Assembly (NCBI RefSeq): GCF_900094555.1
Contig: NZ_FMAC01000013.1
Coordinates: 84,345 to 148,344, forward strand
Direction of reading: 5' to 3'
Length of the DNA: 64,000 nt
DNA from: Martinezella hainanensis
Lineage (GTDB): Bacteria; Pseudomonadota; Alphaproteobacteria; Rhizobiales; Rhizobiaceae
A program made the position numbers and the translations under genes. Below the pieces are notes generated by a model. That model was not told where the DNA came from, did no database searches, and worked only from the letters and a program-made list of their open reading frames with translations. Positions 35,465 through 43,985 of this stretch are shown piece after piece; the first letter of the stretch is position 1, and each line of letters opens with the position of its first letter.

Positions 35465-36291
35465 TTCACTGCTCCCGCTGTAATTCCGTTGACAATCCGC
35501 CGCTGAAACAAAAGAAACAGCACGAGGAGCGGTAGTGAACCCAAAACTGCCGCCGGGAACAGCTCTTCGGGATTGAGGCTTTGGTTGCCGACAAAGCGGT
35601 AGACGCTCATCATCACCGTGAACTTCTTATCGTCGGTCAAAAGCAGCAGCGGATAGATAAAGTCGTTCCACACCATCAGCATGACGAACAGGGACAGCGT
35701 CGCGGTCGCCGGACCGAGCAGCGGCCGGATTATGTACCAGAAGACCTGGAACGACGAGCAACCATCAAGTTCGGCCGCCTCTTCCAGCTCCTGCGGAATG
35801 ACGCGGATGAAGCTCGTATAGAAGAAGACAGCGAGCGGCAGGTTAAGCGCGGTAAAGGCGAGAATGATCCCTAGATATGTATCGAGCAGACCTACCCTGG
35901 CGAAGGTTTCGTAGATCGGCGTGATCGTCACAAATGACGGTGTCGCCAGACAAAGCGATAGTAGTGAAATTAGGATCTGTGTCCCGCGGCTCTTCGAACG
36001 AGACAGCGGATAGGCGGCGAGAGCCCCAATGAAGGACACCGCCACAGTGACGGCGACCGTGATGCCGAGCGAGTTCAAGATACTGCGCAAGTAGGACATA
36101 TTTTCATACGCACGTGCGTAATTCTCAAAATGCCAATGCTTGGGCAATGCCAGGGGCGCATTGACGATTTCCTGCCCGTTGCGAAACGACATCAACAGCA
36201 TGTAGGCGACCGGCAGCAACATAATTGCTACGAGGCCGAGCACGAGCATGTGTTGGAGAAAGCGCAGCGGCGATCTTGATATGTTGTTCAC
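35461..36291 (-). CDS. Carbohydrate ABC transporter permease, MalG type
   Basis: A 276-residue inner-membrane permease of the CUT1 sugar importer family. The EAA coupling loop is IPQELEEAAELDGCSSFQVFW followed by RPLLGPATA. It has about six hydrophobic helices. The start chosen is GTG 36291, overlapping the stop of the upstream permease (GTGA), with GGGAGGAG upstream. The longer open frame is an artefact of the previous gene. Its own stop overlaps the SDR start, giving three coupled genes. Confidence 0.9.
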   Translation of the reverse strand: MNNISRSPLRFLQHMLVLGLVAIMLLPVAYMLLMSFRNGQEIVNAPLALPKHWHFENYARAYENMSYLRSILNSLGITVAVTVAVSFIGALAAYPLSRSKSRGTQILISLLSLCLATPSFVTITPIYETFARVGLLDTYLGIILAFTALNLPLAVFFYTSFIRVIPQELEEAAELDGCSSFQVFWYIIRPLLGPATATLSLFVMLMVWNDFIYPLLLLTDDKKFTVMMSVYRFVGNQSLNPEELFPAAVLGSLPLLVLFLLFQRRIVNGITAGAVK

Positions 36292-37157
36292 AGCATCTCC
36301 TCCCGGCGCCGCAAAAGGCGGTTTTGCACGAAGGCGACTATAAGCACCAGGACCAGGAGGACCACCGACAGCGCACTTGCGAGGCCAAAGCGATATTCCT
36401 GAAACAGGGTCTGGATGATCTGCAGGCCAATGGTCTGCGTCGCTCCATCTGGGCCACCCTTTGTCATGACGAAGGGGAGCTCGAATGTCTTCATTGTCCC
36501 GATCGTCGAAAGCATGATGTTGACCGTAAAACTCGGCGCCAGCAGTGGAAGTTGGATGCGGCAAAAACGCTGCCAGGCATTTGCGCCGTCCAGCTTTGCC
36601 GCTTCCTCCAGATCGCTCGGAATGTTCGCGAAGCCTGCCAGAAAAATCGCGCAGGTATAGCCGGTGAACATCCACACGTGGGCGACCGCCACGAAAAGCA
36701 GCGCGGTCACCGGATCGCCCAGCCATTCGTGCTTCAGCATGCCGAGCCCAGCGGAGTCGAGAAACGCATTCAGTCCGCCGCTGAACGGAGAAAGGATGAA
36801 GGACCAGATATAGCCTACGATGATAAAGGACATCATCGCCGGCATGAAAAGCGCTGCGCGGCAGAAATTGCGGATGGTGGGCATCGCGTTCAGCACGGTC
36901 GCGAACGCAAGTCCGAGCGCCGTCTGCAAGACGACGACGAGGGCCACGAATTCGATCGTAATCGTAAAGCTGTCGTAATATTTCGAGCGGGTGAAAACCC
37001 TGACGTAGTTGCTAAACCCGACATAGCTGTAATCACCGAGCCCGGAAGAATCGGTGAAGCTCAGGCGCACGGCTTCAAACAGCGGAAAAAGAAAGAAAAC
37101 CGTCAGCATGATGACAGCCGGCGCTAAGAACAAAGCCTTCTGGAACTGCCGGTTCAA
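36288..37157 (-). CDS. Carbohydrate ABC transporter permease, MalF type
   Basis: A 289-residue CUT1 permease with about six hydrophobic helices and the coupling loop IPSDLEEAAKLDGANAWQRF. I choose TTG 37157 as the start because AAAGGAGAA lies 6 bases upstream and the hydrophobic N-terminus follows at once. A longer frame to 37214 has no ribosome site. It pairs with the MalG-type permease. The binding protein is encoded 130 bases upstream. Confidence 0.88.
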   Translation of the reverse strand: MNRQFQKALFLAPAVIMLTVFFLFPLFEAVRLSFTDSSGLGDYSYVGFSNYVRVFTRSKYYDSFTITIEFVALVVVLQTALGLAFATVLNAMPTIRNFCRAALFMPAMMSFIIVGYIWSFILSPFSGGLNAFLDSAGLGMLKHEWLGDPVTALLFVAVAHVWMFTGYTCAIFLAGFANIPSDLEEAAKLDGANAWQRFCRIQLPLLAPSFTVNIMLSTIGTMKTFELPFVMTKGGPDGATQTIGLQIIQTLFQEYRFGLASALSVVLLVLVLIVAFVQNRLLRRREEML

Positions 37158-37287
37158 TGTATTCTCCTTTCGGCAGGTTGCATGCGGACGATAAGGCCCA
37201 ACGAATGACTCCATCAGGCCTCACCAGTACCTTGCGTTTCAGAGCGTGGTCCCTTTAAGGAGCCCGAGCCCGCCCGCATTGCTTGCC

Positions 37288-38511
37288 CTACTTCTGATCT
37301 TCAACAACCTCGTCCCATTTGGACAGGGTCTCTTTTGGCGAGGCCGATGTGTTGGCAAGAAAGCCAGCCATCGAACTGAAGATCTCCGTTTCCAAAGCCG
37401 CGGGCCACTGGGCAAGGCCGACAGGATACCAGATCAGCCCCGAACCGGTACGGGCCGCTTCGTAGCTGGCCGCCTGTGGCGGCGTACCGGTGGAACCACC
37501 TGCAAACGGGCTGCCTGCGGCTTCGCCCTTAAGAAGGATCTTCAGGTTCTCATCGCTCCTGAAGAACTCGATCCAGGCCTTGGCGGCATCTTCATGCGCC
37601 GCATGCTTGGGCAGCGCCCAGCCGAAGCCGAAAAGGTCAAAAGCGACGCCCGGAGCCTTTGCCGATGGGATCGGCGTGAAGACAAAGTCGAGCCCCTCGA
37701 CTTTGCCGAACGCCGCTATATTCCACGCACCCTGTGGCATCATGGCGAAATGACCCGCCTTAAATTCCTGCAGGCCGGTCGACCAGGCGTCGACCCCGGC
37801 CTGCTCCTTGCCCTTGAAGCAACCCGCGCCGTCAAGATCTTTCAGCACGCCTAATGCGTCGGTAAATGCCTTGCTTTTTGCAAAAGGCACGCTACCCGTT
37901 CCGTAGTCACCGGCCGGCGCCTCCCCGGCAGCCAGACCCTGCGCCATCATGAAGACGGACGCTGGGAAACCGGGCGCCATGATCATGGGCTGGATACCAG
38001 CCGCGTTCAGAGCCTTGCAAGCGGCCTTCACTTCATCGACGGTCGCCGGTGGCTTTTCAATGCCGGATTTCTTGAGCAGCCCCATGTTGACGAAGTTGCC
38101 GATACCAATGACCTCAAGCGGGAAGACATAATTTCCCGTGCCCTTCGACAGCGCATCGCGCAATGTTGGCTCGATTTTGGCAAACCAATCGCCCTTGTCC
38201 AATTCGCTCAGAAGACCGGCTCGCGCCCATTGCCGCATGAGCACCATATCAGCCATGACGACATCTGGCGAATTGCCGCCCGCAAGTCGCGGAGAAACTG
38301 CAGTATTGAAATCGTTGCGGCCGACATAGGTCAACTTGACCTTGATGTCAGGATGCTGCAACTCGAACTTCTTGATCAGCTCGGGCAGGCCCGCGGGCTC
38401 CGCCTCGTTGCCCTTCCAAGAGGCGACCTCCAGCGTGACGGTATCAGCCAAAGCAGCCACGGGCGCCAGGACAAGCGCACCCGCCAGCAACATCGATTTC
38501 AATGACGACAT
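37288..38511 (-). CDS. Carbohydrate ABC transporter substrate-binding protein
   Basis: A 407-residue family-1 solute-binding protein (MalE/UgpB type). It starts at ATG 38511 with GGAGGA upstream and has a Sec signal ending at ALA-D near residue 23. The mature start (VTLEVASWKG, then IKKFELQHPDIKVKLTY) and GGNSPDVVMADM are typical. It delivers a sugar or sugar acid to the permeases encoded downstream. It is the first gene of the minus-strand operon, divergent from the GntR gene at 38780. The matching ATPase is encoded on the other strand at 40765. Confidence 0.92.
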   Translation of the reverse strand: MSSLKSMLLAGALVLAPVAALADTVTLEVASWKGNEAEPAGLPELIKKFELQHPDIKVKLTYVGRNDFNTAVSPRLAGGNSPDVVMADMVLMRQWARAGLLSELDKGDWFAKIEPTLRDALSKGTGNYVFPLEVIGIGNFVNMGLLKKSGIEKPPATVDEVKAACKALNAAGIQPMIMAPGFPASVFMMAQGLAAGEAPAGDYGTGSVPFAKSKAFTDALGVLKDLDGAGCFKGKEQAGVDAWSTGLQEFKAGHFAMMPQGAWNIAAFGKVEGLDFVFTPIPSAKAPGVAFDLFGFGWALPKHAAHEDAAKAWIEFFRSDENLKILLKGEAAGSPFAGGSTGTPPQAASYEAARTGSGLIWYPVGLAQWPAALETEIFSSMAGFLANTSASPKETLSKWDEVVEDQK

Positions 38512-38545
38512 GAAACATCCTCCCACAAGTCGAATTCACAAGACG

Positions 38546-38570
38546 TTAACATTATCGCACACTATGTCAA
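38546..38570. promoter_or_regulatory. Imperfect palindrome upstream of the sugar-binding protein gene
   Basis: Half-sites TTAACAT (38546-38552) and ATGTCAA (38564-38570) form an inverted repeat matching at 6 of 7 positions around an 11-base spacer. It lies 35 bases upstream of the binding-protein start, in the region divergent with the GntR gene, and may be that regulator's operator. Confidence 0.4.
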
Positions 38571-38779
38571 CAGTTTAATACATTTTATGATCGAAAATCA
38601 GAATAAATAATGATTCTCGACTGCCAAAAACGCCACGAAGCGACGAGAATCGCATGTGAATCAGCCAGTATTCGGTGAGCGGCACTTGAACTGCGTACCG
38701 TACAAACGCATGATAACAGAGGATAGGCATTGGTCGGGCGCGCGCGAGGCAGCCCGAACCGCGACGAGGGAAAGAAGCC

Positions 38780-39442
38780 ATGCTCAAACATCCGGAAGCC
38801 ATGAGTGATAGCGACGACATCTACTCGAGATTGATTGAAGATATCGCAAGCGGCCACCTTCCGGGCGGTACTCGCCTTAAGATATCCGATCTCGCCTCTC
38901 GGTATGAGAGCAGCACGAATCCTGTCCGTGAAGCCCTCCGCGTGCTGCAAGGCGAAGGATATGTCGAGTTCGAGCCCAACAAAGGAGCGATGGTATGCCA
39001 GCTAGATTTCAATACAGTTCGCGATACCTATGAGATATTGAGGATATTTGAACCGTATCTTGTTGAATGGTTTGCAGAATATTCCGAAGAAAAGAACATA
39101 GATGAACTTGAAAAAATACAGAACGAACTGGAAAATATCACCGATCCAGCGCGTGACAATGTCACAGATATTGATCACAGATTCCATAATTACATAGCAG
39201 ATTTCCATTACAATAAGCGCGCAGTGTCACTCTGGAAGGGGCAACGAACCGCCTTGCGCGTCTTTGCGGCACGCTTGCCGATAGGCCGAAGCCGCTACAA
39301 GGCCATTTGCCAGGAGCATCGCATGCTGATCGAAGCCTTCAGAAATCACGATGCCAACAAGGCGTCCGAGGTCATACGCACGCACATTGAACATGCCGGG
39401 CAGCATCTCTATGAGCAGATTCGCATGCGAGATCAAAGATAG
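38780..39442 (+). CDS. GntR family regulator, FCD domain
   Basis: A 220-residue FadR-type regulator with a winged helix (DDIYSRLIEDIASGHLPGGT, ISDLASRYESSTNPVREALRVL) and a helical FCD domain (DIDHRFHNYIADFHYNKRA). GAGGGAAAG precedes the ATG. It stands between the divergent sugar ABC operon and the sugar-acid enzymes downstream. It probably controls both arms and responds to a sugar acid, as FCD regulators of uronate and galactonate pathways do. Confidence 0.88.
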   Translation: MLKHPEAMSDSDDIYSRLIEDIASGHLPGGTRLKISDLASRYESSTNPVREALRVLQGEGYVEFEPNKGAMVCQLDFNTVRDTYEILRIFEPYLVEWFAEYSEEKNIDELEKIQNELENITDPARDNVTDIDHRFHNYIADFHYNKRAVSLWKGQRTALRVFAARLPIGRSRYKAICQEHRMLIEAFRNHDANKASEVIRTHIEHAGQHLYEQIRMRDQR

Positions 39443-39532
39443 CACATTATTTTATGATTATCGTGTATTTTTAGATTGCGTGGCCATTTGATCCGGCGTA
39501 ATCGTTCTCCCGGACAATTCGGGAGAATCCAA

Positions 39533-40756
39533 ATGGAATCCAGTTTGAAGGAACCATCGATACGGCTGGAAGGAGTGCCCGCCCGCATCCGCGCCATCGA
39601 GCCGATTGCCGCACGCGTCGGTACGCGCAATCAGCTGGTGGTGAAAATCCAGTCGACCGACGGCTTGGTCGGTTGGGGCGAAGCCGGGCTTTCCGGTCGG
39701 GAACGGGCGGTCGCCGCGACCATCAATCACTTTGCCGATTTTCTGGTGGGCAGAGACTGCCGCGAGATCGGCCGCCTTTGGCAGGAATGCTATCGCAGCC
39801 AGTATTTCGAGGGCGGTCGCGTGATCACAGCCGCCATCTCGGCGATCGACATCGCGCTTCACGATCTTTTAGGTAAAACCTACAATATTCCCATCTACCA
39901 ATTGCTCGGAGGCAAGCAGCGGGAACAGGTCCCGGCTTATGCCAGCTGTTACTCCGAAAGCTATGCCGGCGATGCCGGGTCGTTTACCGCAGCCGTGCTG
40001 GACGAGGTTGCCGGGTTGGTGGAGCAAGGCTGGACGAGCATACGGGTGCCCGTGGCCGGGCATAGCGCCAGAGATGTTTTCGAACCCCGTGAATCGATCA
40101 TCGCCACCGCCGAGCGCATCGGCACCATACGCGAGCGCTTCGGTACGGGCTTGATGCTCGGGATCGATTATCACCACCGGCTTTCGATCGGTGAAGCGGC
40201 ATCGTTCTGCCAGCGCCTGCCCAAGGGTTCGCTCGACTATATAGAGGAGCCGATCCGCGACGAAACGCCCGAGGCATATCGAGAGCTTCGCCGCCTGACC
40301 GACGTGCCGTTCGCCATAGGTGAGGAGTTTAGCTCCAAGTGGCAGGCTGCTCCCTATATCGAAAGCAATCTGACGCAATATCTGCGCATAGATGTCAGCA
40401 ATATCGGTGGCTTCACCGAGGCCATGAAGGTGATCGGCTGGGCGGAGATGCACTACATCGACCTCATGCCGCACAATCCTCTGGGAGCGATCTGCACCGC
40501 TGCCACTGTCCATATGTCGGCAGCGACCCCGTTGTTCTCCTATACGGAAACACACCAGCTTCCCAATTGCCCACTTGGTTTTCACCACCCCGACATCTTT
40601 CCGGTCCAGCACCAGCTTTCCGGCAATGGCTATCCAGTCCTGGACGCACCGGGGCTCGGCATCGAGGTCAATGAAGAAGCACTGCGCAAATCCGAGGCGT
40701 TAAACTGGAACCCGCCGTTCCTGCGCCGGCGCGACGGCTCGCTAACGAACTGGTAG
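39533..40756 (+). CDS. Mandelate racemase/muconate lactonizing family sugar-acid dehydratase
   Basis: A 407-residue enolase-superfamily enzyme. Metal ligands are Asp212 (GIDYHHR), Glu238 (YIEEP) and Glu264 (IGEEFSS). The general acid/base His314 lies in LMPHNPLGAI, as in galactonate and related aldonate dehydratases. ATG 39533 is chosen because GGGAGA lies about 7 bases upstream. It probably removes water from an aldonate to give a 2-keto-3-deoxy acid. The lactonase encoded two genes on would supply the aldonate. The exact sugar is not readable from sequence. Confidence 0.85.
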   Translation: MESSLKEPSIRLEGVPARIRAIEPIAARVGTRNQLVVKIQSTDGLVGWGEAGLSGRERAVAATINHFADFLVGRDCREIGRLWQECYRSQYFEGGRVITAAISAIDIALHDLLGKTYNIPIYQLLGGKQREQVPAYASCYSESYAGDAGSFTAAVLDEVAGLVEQGWTSIRVPVAGHSARDVFEPRESIIATAERIGTIRERFGTGLMLGIDYHHRLSIGEAASFCQRLPKGSLDYIEEPIRDETPEAYRELRRLTDVPFAIGEEFSSKWQAAPYIESNLTQYLRIDVSNIGGFTEAMKVIGWAEMHYIDLMPHNPLGAICTAATVHMSAATPLFSYTETHQLPNCPLGFHHPDIFPVQHQLSGNGYPVLDAPGLGIEVNEEALRKSEALNWNPPFLRRRDGSLTNW

Positions 40757-40764
40757 GCCCAATC

Positions 40765-41826
40765 ATGTCAGCAGTTGAAATCGATCACATCGGCAAGTCC
40801 TTTGGCGGGCTTCAGGTTCTGCACGACATCAACATCAATGTCGATGAGGGCGAGTTCTGCGTTCTCGTCGGTCCTTCCGGATGTGGCAAGTCGACCTTGC
40901 TTCGAACCATTGCCGGGTTGGAGCAAAGCAGTTCCGGCACCTTGAAAATCGCCGGCAACGACGTGACCCATGCCGATGCGGCGCGGCGTGGCATCTCGAT
41001 GGTGTTCCAATCCTATGCGCTCTATCCGCATATGACCGTCCGCGAAAATATCGGCTTCGGCCTCAAAATCGGCAAGGTTGCCCCGTCGGAGATTCGCGCA
41101 CGGGTCGATGAAATCGCGTGCATCCTGCGGCTCGAGGACTATCTTGAGCGGCGACCGAAACAGCTATCCGGCGGCCAACGGCAGCGGGTGGCGATCGGCC
41201 GCGCGATCGTGCGGGAGCCCAAGGTCATTCTCTTTGATGAACCGCTTTCCAATTTGGATGCCGAATTGCGCGCCGAAATGCGAGTGGAAATCGCCAAGCT
41301 GCACAAGCGGCTGAAATCCACTATTATCTATGTCACCCACGATCAGGTCGAAGCCATGACACTGGCCGACCGCATCGTCATCATGCGCAAGGGGAGTGTC
41401 GAGCAGATTGGTACCCCAATGCAGCTCTACCGAGAACCTGCCAATAAGTTCGTGGCGGGCTTCATCGGCTCACCGCCGATGAACTTTCTCGACGTGGAAT
41501 GCGTCGACGGTCATTTGGATTGTCCCGGTCTCGGGCAGGAGGTCAAGGCCCGCTTGCCGGATGGCTCCTATGTGTTGGGTATTCGGCCGGAACATCTTTC
41601 GCTTGACCGGACGGCCGGCAACCTCACCGTAGATATCGTTGAAAAGCTTGGCGCGACCGCCATCATATACCTCCAGGCCCAGAGCGGCGAGCGCTTGATT
41701 GTCAGCCATCCTTCCAGCGATGCGCCGATGGCCGGCGAACGTGTATCGGTTAGAACCGAGGCCAATTCCCACTACATCTTTGATCGTCAGACGGAACGCA
41801 TGCTTGCGAACGGCCATGGCACCTGA
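40765..41826 (+). CDS. Sugar ABC transporter ATP-binding protein (UgpC/MsmK/MalK type)
   Basis: A 353-residue ATPase with Walker A GPSGCGKST (36-44), Q-loop FQSYALYPHMTV, signature LSGGQRQRV, Walker B VILFDEPLSNLD and the MalK-type C-terminal OB/TOBE region (YVLGIRPEHLSL). It starts 8 bases after the dehydratase stop. It is the only CUT1-type ATPase nearby and so most likely powers the permeases encoded on the opposite strand at 35461-37157. The importer is thus split over two divergent transcripts. Confidence 0.92.
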   Translation: MSAVEIDHIGKSFGGLQVLHDININVDEGEFCVLVGPSGCGKSTLLRTIAGLEQSSSGTLKIAGNDVTHADAARRGISMVFQSYALYPHMTVRENIGFGLKIGKVAPSEIRARVDEIACILRLEDYLERRPKQLSGGQRQRVAIGRAIVREPKVILFDEPLSNLDAELRAEMRVEIAKLHKRLKSTIIYVTHDQVEAMTLADRIVIMRKGSVEQIGTPMQLYREPANKFVAGFIGSPPMNFLDVECVDGHLDCPGLGQEVKARLPDGSYVLGIRPEHLSLDRTAGNLTVDIVEKLGATAIIYLQAQSGERLIVSHPSSDAPMAGERVSVRTEANSHYIFDRQTERMLANGHGT

Positions 41827-42673
41827 ACTGCTCACCTCTCCCAAGACCCAGCTCGGCGAAGGCCCAGGCTATGACTGTGAAACAGACATAGCCTGGTGGT
41901 TCGATATTCTGACATGTCGGCTGTTCACACTTGAGATGAAGAGCAGAAAGCTCACGGAAATCCCCCTTCCCGGCATGGCCAGCATGATGGCGATCACTAC
42001 GGATCGTCGTCAGTTGATCGCAATGGACGAGGGTTTGTGGCTGCGGGACCCCGACAGTGGCGCTCTTTCTCTTTATATTGCCCTCAACAGCGGCAAGACC
42101 GGCGGCATGCGAACCAATGATGGCCGCGTGCATCCAAGCGGTTCGATCTGGATTAGCAGCATGGCGCATGACCCGATCGATGGCGCGGCATCCATCCATC
42201 TGGTGCGGCAGGGTGAAGCCCGGCTTCTGTTCTCCGGCTTGACCATTCCAAATTCGATCTGCTTTTCCCCGGATGGCGCGGCAGGTTTCTTTGCCGATAC
42301 CAGAGAAGGCATTATTTATCGGGTCCCGCTCGATCCTGATACTGGCGATGTGACGGGCGCATGCGTTGTGTTCCATGACGGCAGAGGCCGCGCGGGCGGT
42401 ATCGACGGTTCGGTCATCGATCGCGATGGTTGCCTATGGAACGCTCGCTGGGGCACCGGCGAAATCGAGTGCATCACACCTTCCGGTCATGTGGCACGCA
42501 CCGTCGGGATGCCATTCAAACAACCGACTTGCCCGGCATTTATCGGTGCGCAAGGACAAGGTATGCTGGTGACCTCTGCCTCGGTCAATCTGCCGGACGA
42601 CGGTATACAGGGAACCACGATGATTACCGGCCATGAGTTCAACGGAATAACAGATGCATACGTGATTTTATGA
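41816..42673 (+). CDS. SMP-30/gluconolactonase family lactonase
   Basis: A 285-residue six-bladed beta-propeller lactonase. Divalent-metal positions of the family are visible: Glu15 (LGEGPGYD), Asn in RTNDGRVHPSG, Asn in IPNSICFSPDG and Asp in DGSVIDRDGCLW. ATG 41816 overlaps the ATPase gene by 11 bases. It should open a sugar lactone to the aldonate used by the dehydratase, after the SDR has oxidised the sugar. Confidence 0.87.
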   Translation: MAPELLTSPKTQLGEGPGYDCETDIAWWFDILTCRLFTLEMKSRKLTEIPLPGMASMMAITTDRRQLIAMDEGLWLRDPDSGALSLYIALNSGKTGGMRTNDGRVHPSGSIWISSMAHDPIDGAASIHLVRQGEARLLFSGLTIPNSICFSPDGAAGFFADTREGIIYRVPLDPDTGDVTGACVVFHDGRGRAGGIDGSVIDRDGCLWNARWGTGEIECITPSGHVARTVGMPFKQPTCPAFIGAQGQGMLVTSASVNLPDDGIQGTTMITGHEFNGITDAYVIL

Positions 42674-42957
42674 TCGAGCCGATTCCATAGATGCCAAAGG
42701 CGATATGAGTTGCTCTTGAAGAGATTCGAACCGTCGAGCCGGTGCGCGGTCAGCTAAAGGCTTGTTCTCAAATTCGGTCGAGGTGTTTCTGGCCCTCTCT
42801 GCGCTGGTGGCTCAAGAATAAGAGGTCTGGGCGGATCGCGCTCGCGTAGGCGAGACACTAACGAATTTGCAGACTATCAAATCGTGAATGTCTACCCCTG
42901 GGAAAGCCAATTTTTGTCGGAGTGCATCAGCTCTTGAGCCAGGCGGAAACGAAACCG
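42674..42957. other. Intergenic region without a recognisable gene
   Basis: These 284 bases lie between the lactonase gene and the end of the HD-GYP gene, which converge. I see no hairpin with a U-run and no credible reading frame. Confidence 0.5.
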
Positions 42958-43914
42958 TTAATGCAGCGTGCCGCTGATGATCATCTTAGAAATAAACGCC
43001 GACAGGAGCGGTTGGTCGAAATGCCCGGGAGAGTTCATCATCAAGTTGATGGCCTCGGATTGCGAATACGCTCGCTTATAGGGACGAATGGTCGTCAAGG
43101 CCTCGTAGACGTCACAGATCGCGGCAACCCGGGCAACATAGGGTATCTTTTTGCCTGAGAGCCGATGGGGATAACCACTGCCATCATACCGCTCATGGTG
43201 AAAACGACAGATATCAAGAACTTCCGCTGGCGCGGCGCCAGACTTCGCTACCATCTCGAAACCCTTCTGCGGATGAGCGCGAATAAGATCCATCTCTTCG
43301 GCCGTTAGTTTGCCAGATTTACCAAGGATTTCGCCAGGAACGGCCATCTTTCCGAGATCATGCACCAGGCCGCCGAGACCGAGAACCCGCACCTCATCTT
43401 CGTTATGACCGAGAGCGCGCGCAAATGCGATCATAAGGGCACTAACGGCGAGCGAGTGAAGAAACGTGATCTCGTCCTTCTCCTTCAGCTTGGCGACCGC
43501 GATCAAGGCATCAGCGTTGTCGAGCGTCTCCAGCATAATGCGCTCCACCGCAGTGTTTGCCGCCCCGTCCGCGAAGCCGGCATTGAGACGAGCATCATCC
43601 AGTACATGACGTAGATGCGGCCCAATATCCTGAATGGATTTTTTCGCACGGCCGATCTCGCCAGGTGAAAATACAGCCAGCACGCTCGTCTCGAAGCTCG
43701 TTATTTCGGTAGGTTGCGCTCCCCCCGCGACGTCCGCTCCCTTCGCGATGTCTATGACTACGCTCCTGACGTGCCCGGTCGTGAGCCGTCTGACATCCTC
43801 GCCTCTGGTGAGCAGAAAGGGCCTAAAGCGCTCAGCATCGGATTGAATGGCGAATTCCATATCTCTGATGAACATGCCGACCCGCAGCTGGCTCAGTTGG
43901 ATGCGCTTGAGCAT
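42958..43914 (-). CDS. HD-GYP domain cyclic-di-GMP phosphodiesterase
   Basis: A 318-residue protein with an N-terminal DUF3391-like region (LKRIQLSQLRVGMFI...) and a C-terminal HD-GYP domain. The metal and signature residues are present: the FLHSLAVS helix, H185-D186 (VHDLGKMAVP), HHERYDGSGYP near 239-249, and AICDVYEALTTIRPYK. The GYP motif is intact, so c-di-GMP hydrolysis is likely. ATG 43914 is taken because the DUF3391 start follows directly and AGGAAAA precedes. It is a neighbour of a GGDEF-EAL gene in the same orientation, 71 bases apart. Confidence 0.9.
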   Translation of the reverse strand: MLKRIQLSQLRVGMFIRDMEFAIQSDAERFRPFLLTRGEDVRRLTTGHVRSVVIDIAKGADVAGGAQPTEITSFETSVLAVFSPGEIGRAKKSIQDIGPHLRHVLDDARLNAGFADGAANTAVERIMLETLDNADALIAVAKLKEKDEITFLHSLAVSALMIAFARALGHNEDEVRVLGLGGLVHDLGKMAVPGEILGKSGKLTAEEMDLIRAHPQKGFEMVAKSGAAPAEVLDICRFHHERYDGSGYPHRLSGKKIPYVARVAAICDVYEALTTIRPYKRAYSQSEAINLMMNSPGHFDQPLLSAFISKMIISGTLH

Positions 43915-43985
43915 TTGTGATTTTCCTGAGAGGATTCCATCTAAATATTGATGATGCAAAGCCGCTGACAAATTAAGGTGCTGTC

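Noticed and set aside
36225..37127. Plus-strand open frame of 300 codons opposite the MalF-type permease
   Set aside because: Antisense shadow with a charged, non-family composition; the minus-strand permease is unmistakable.
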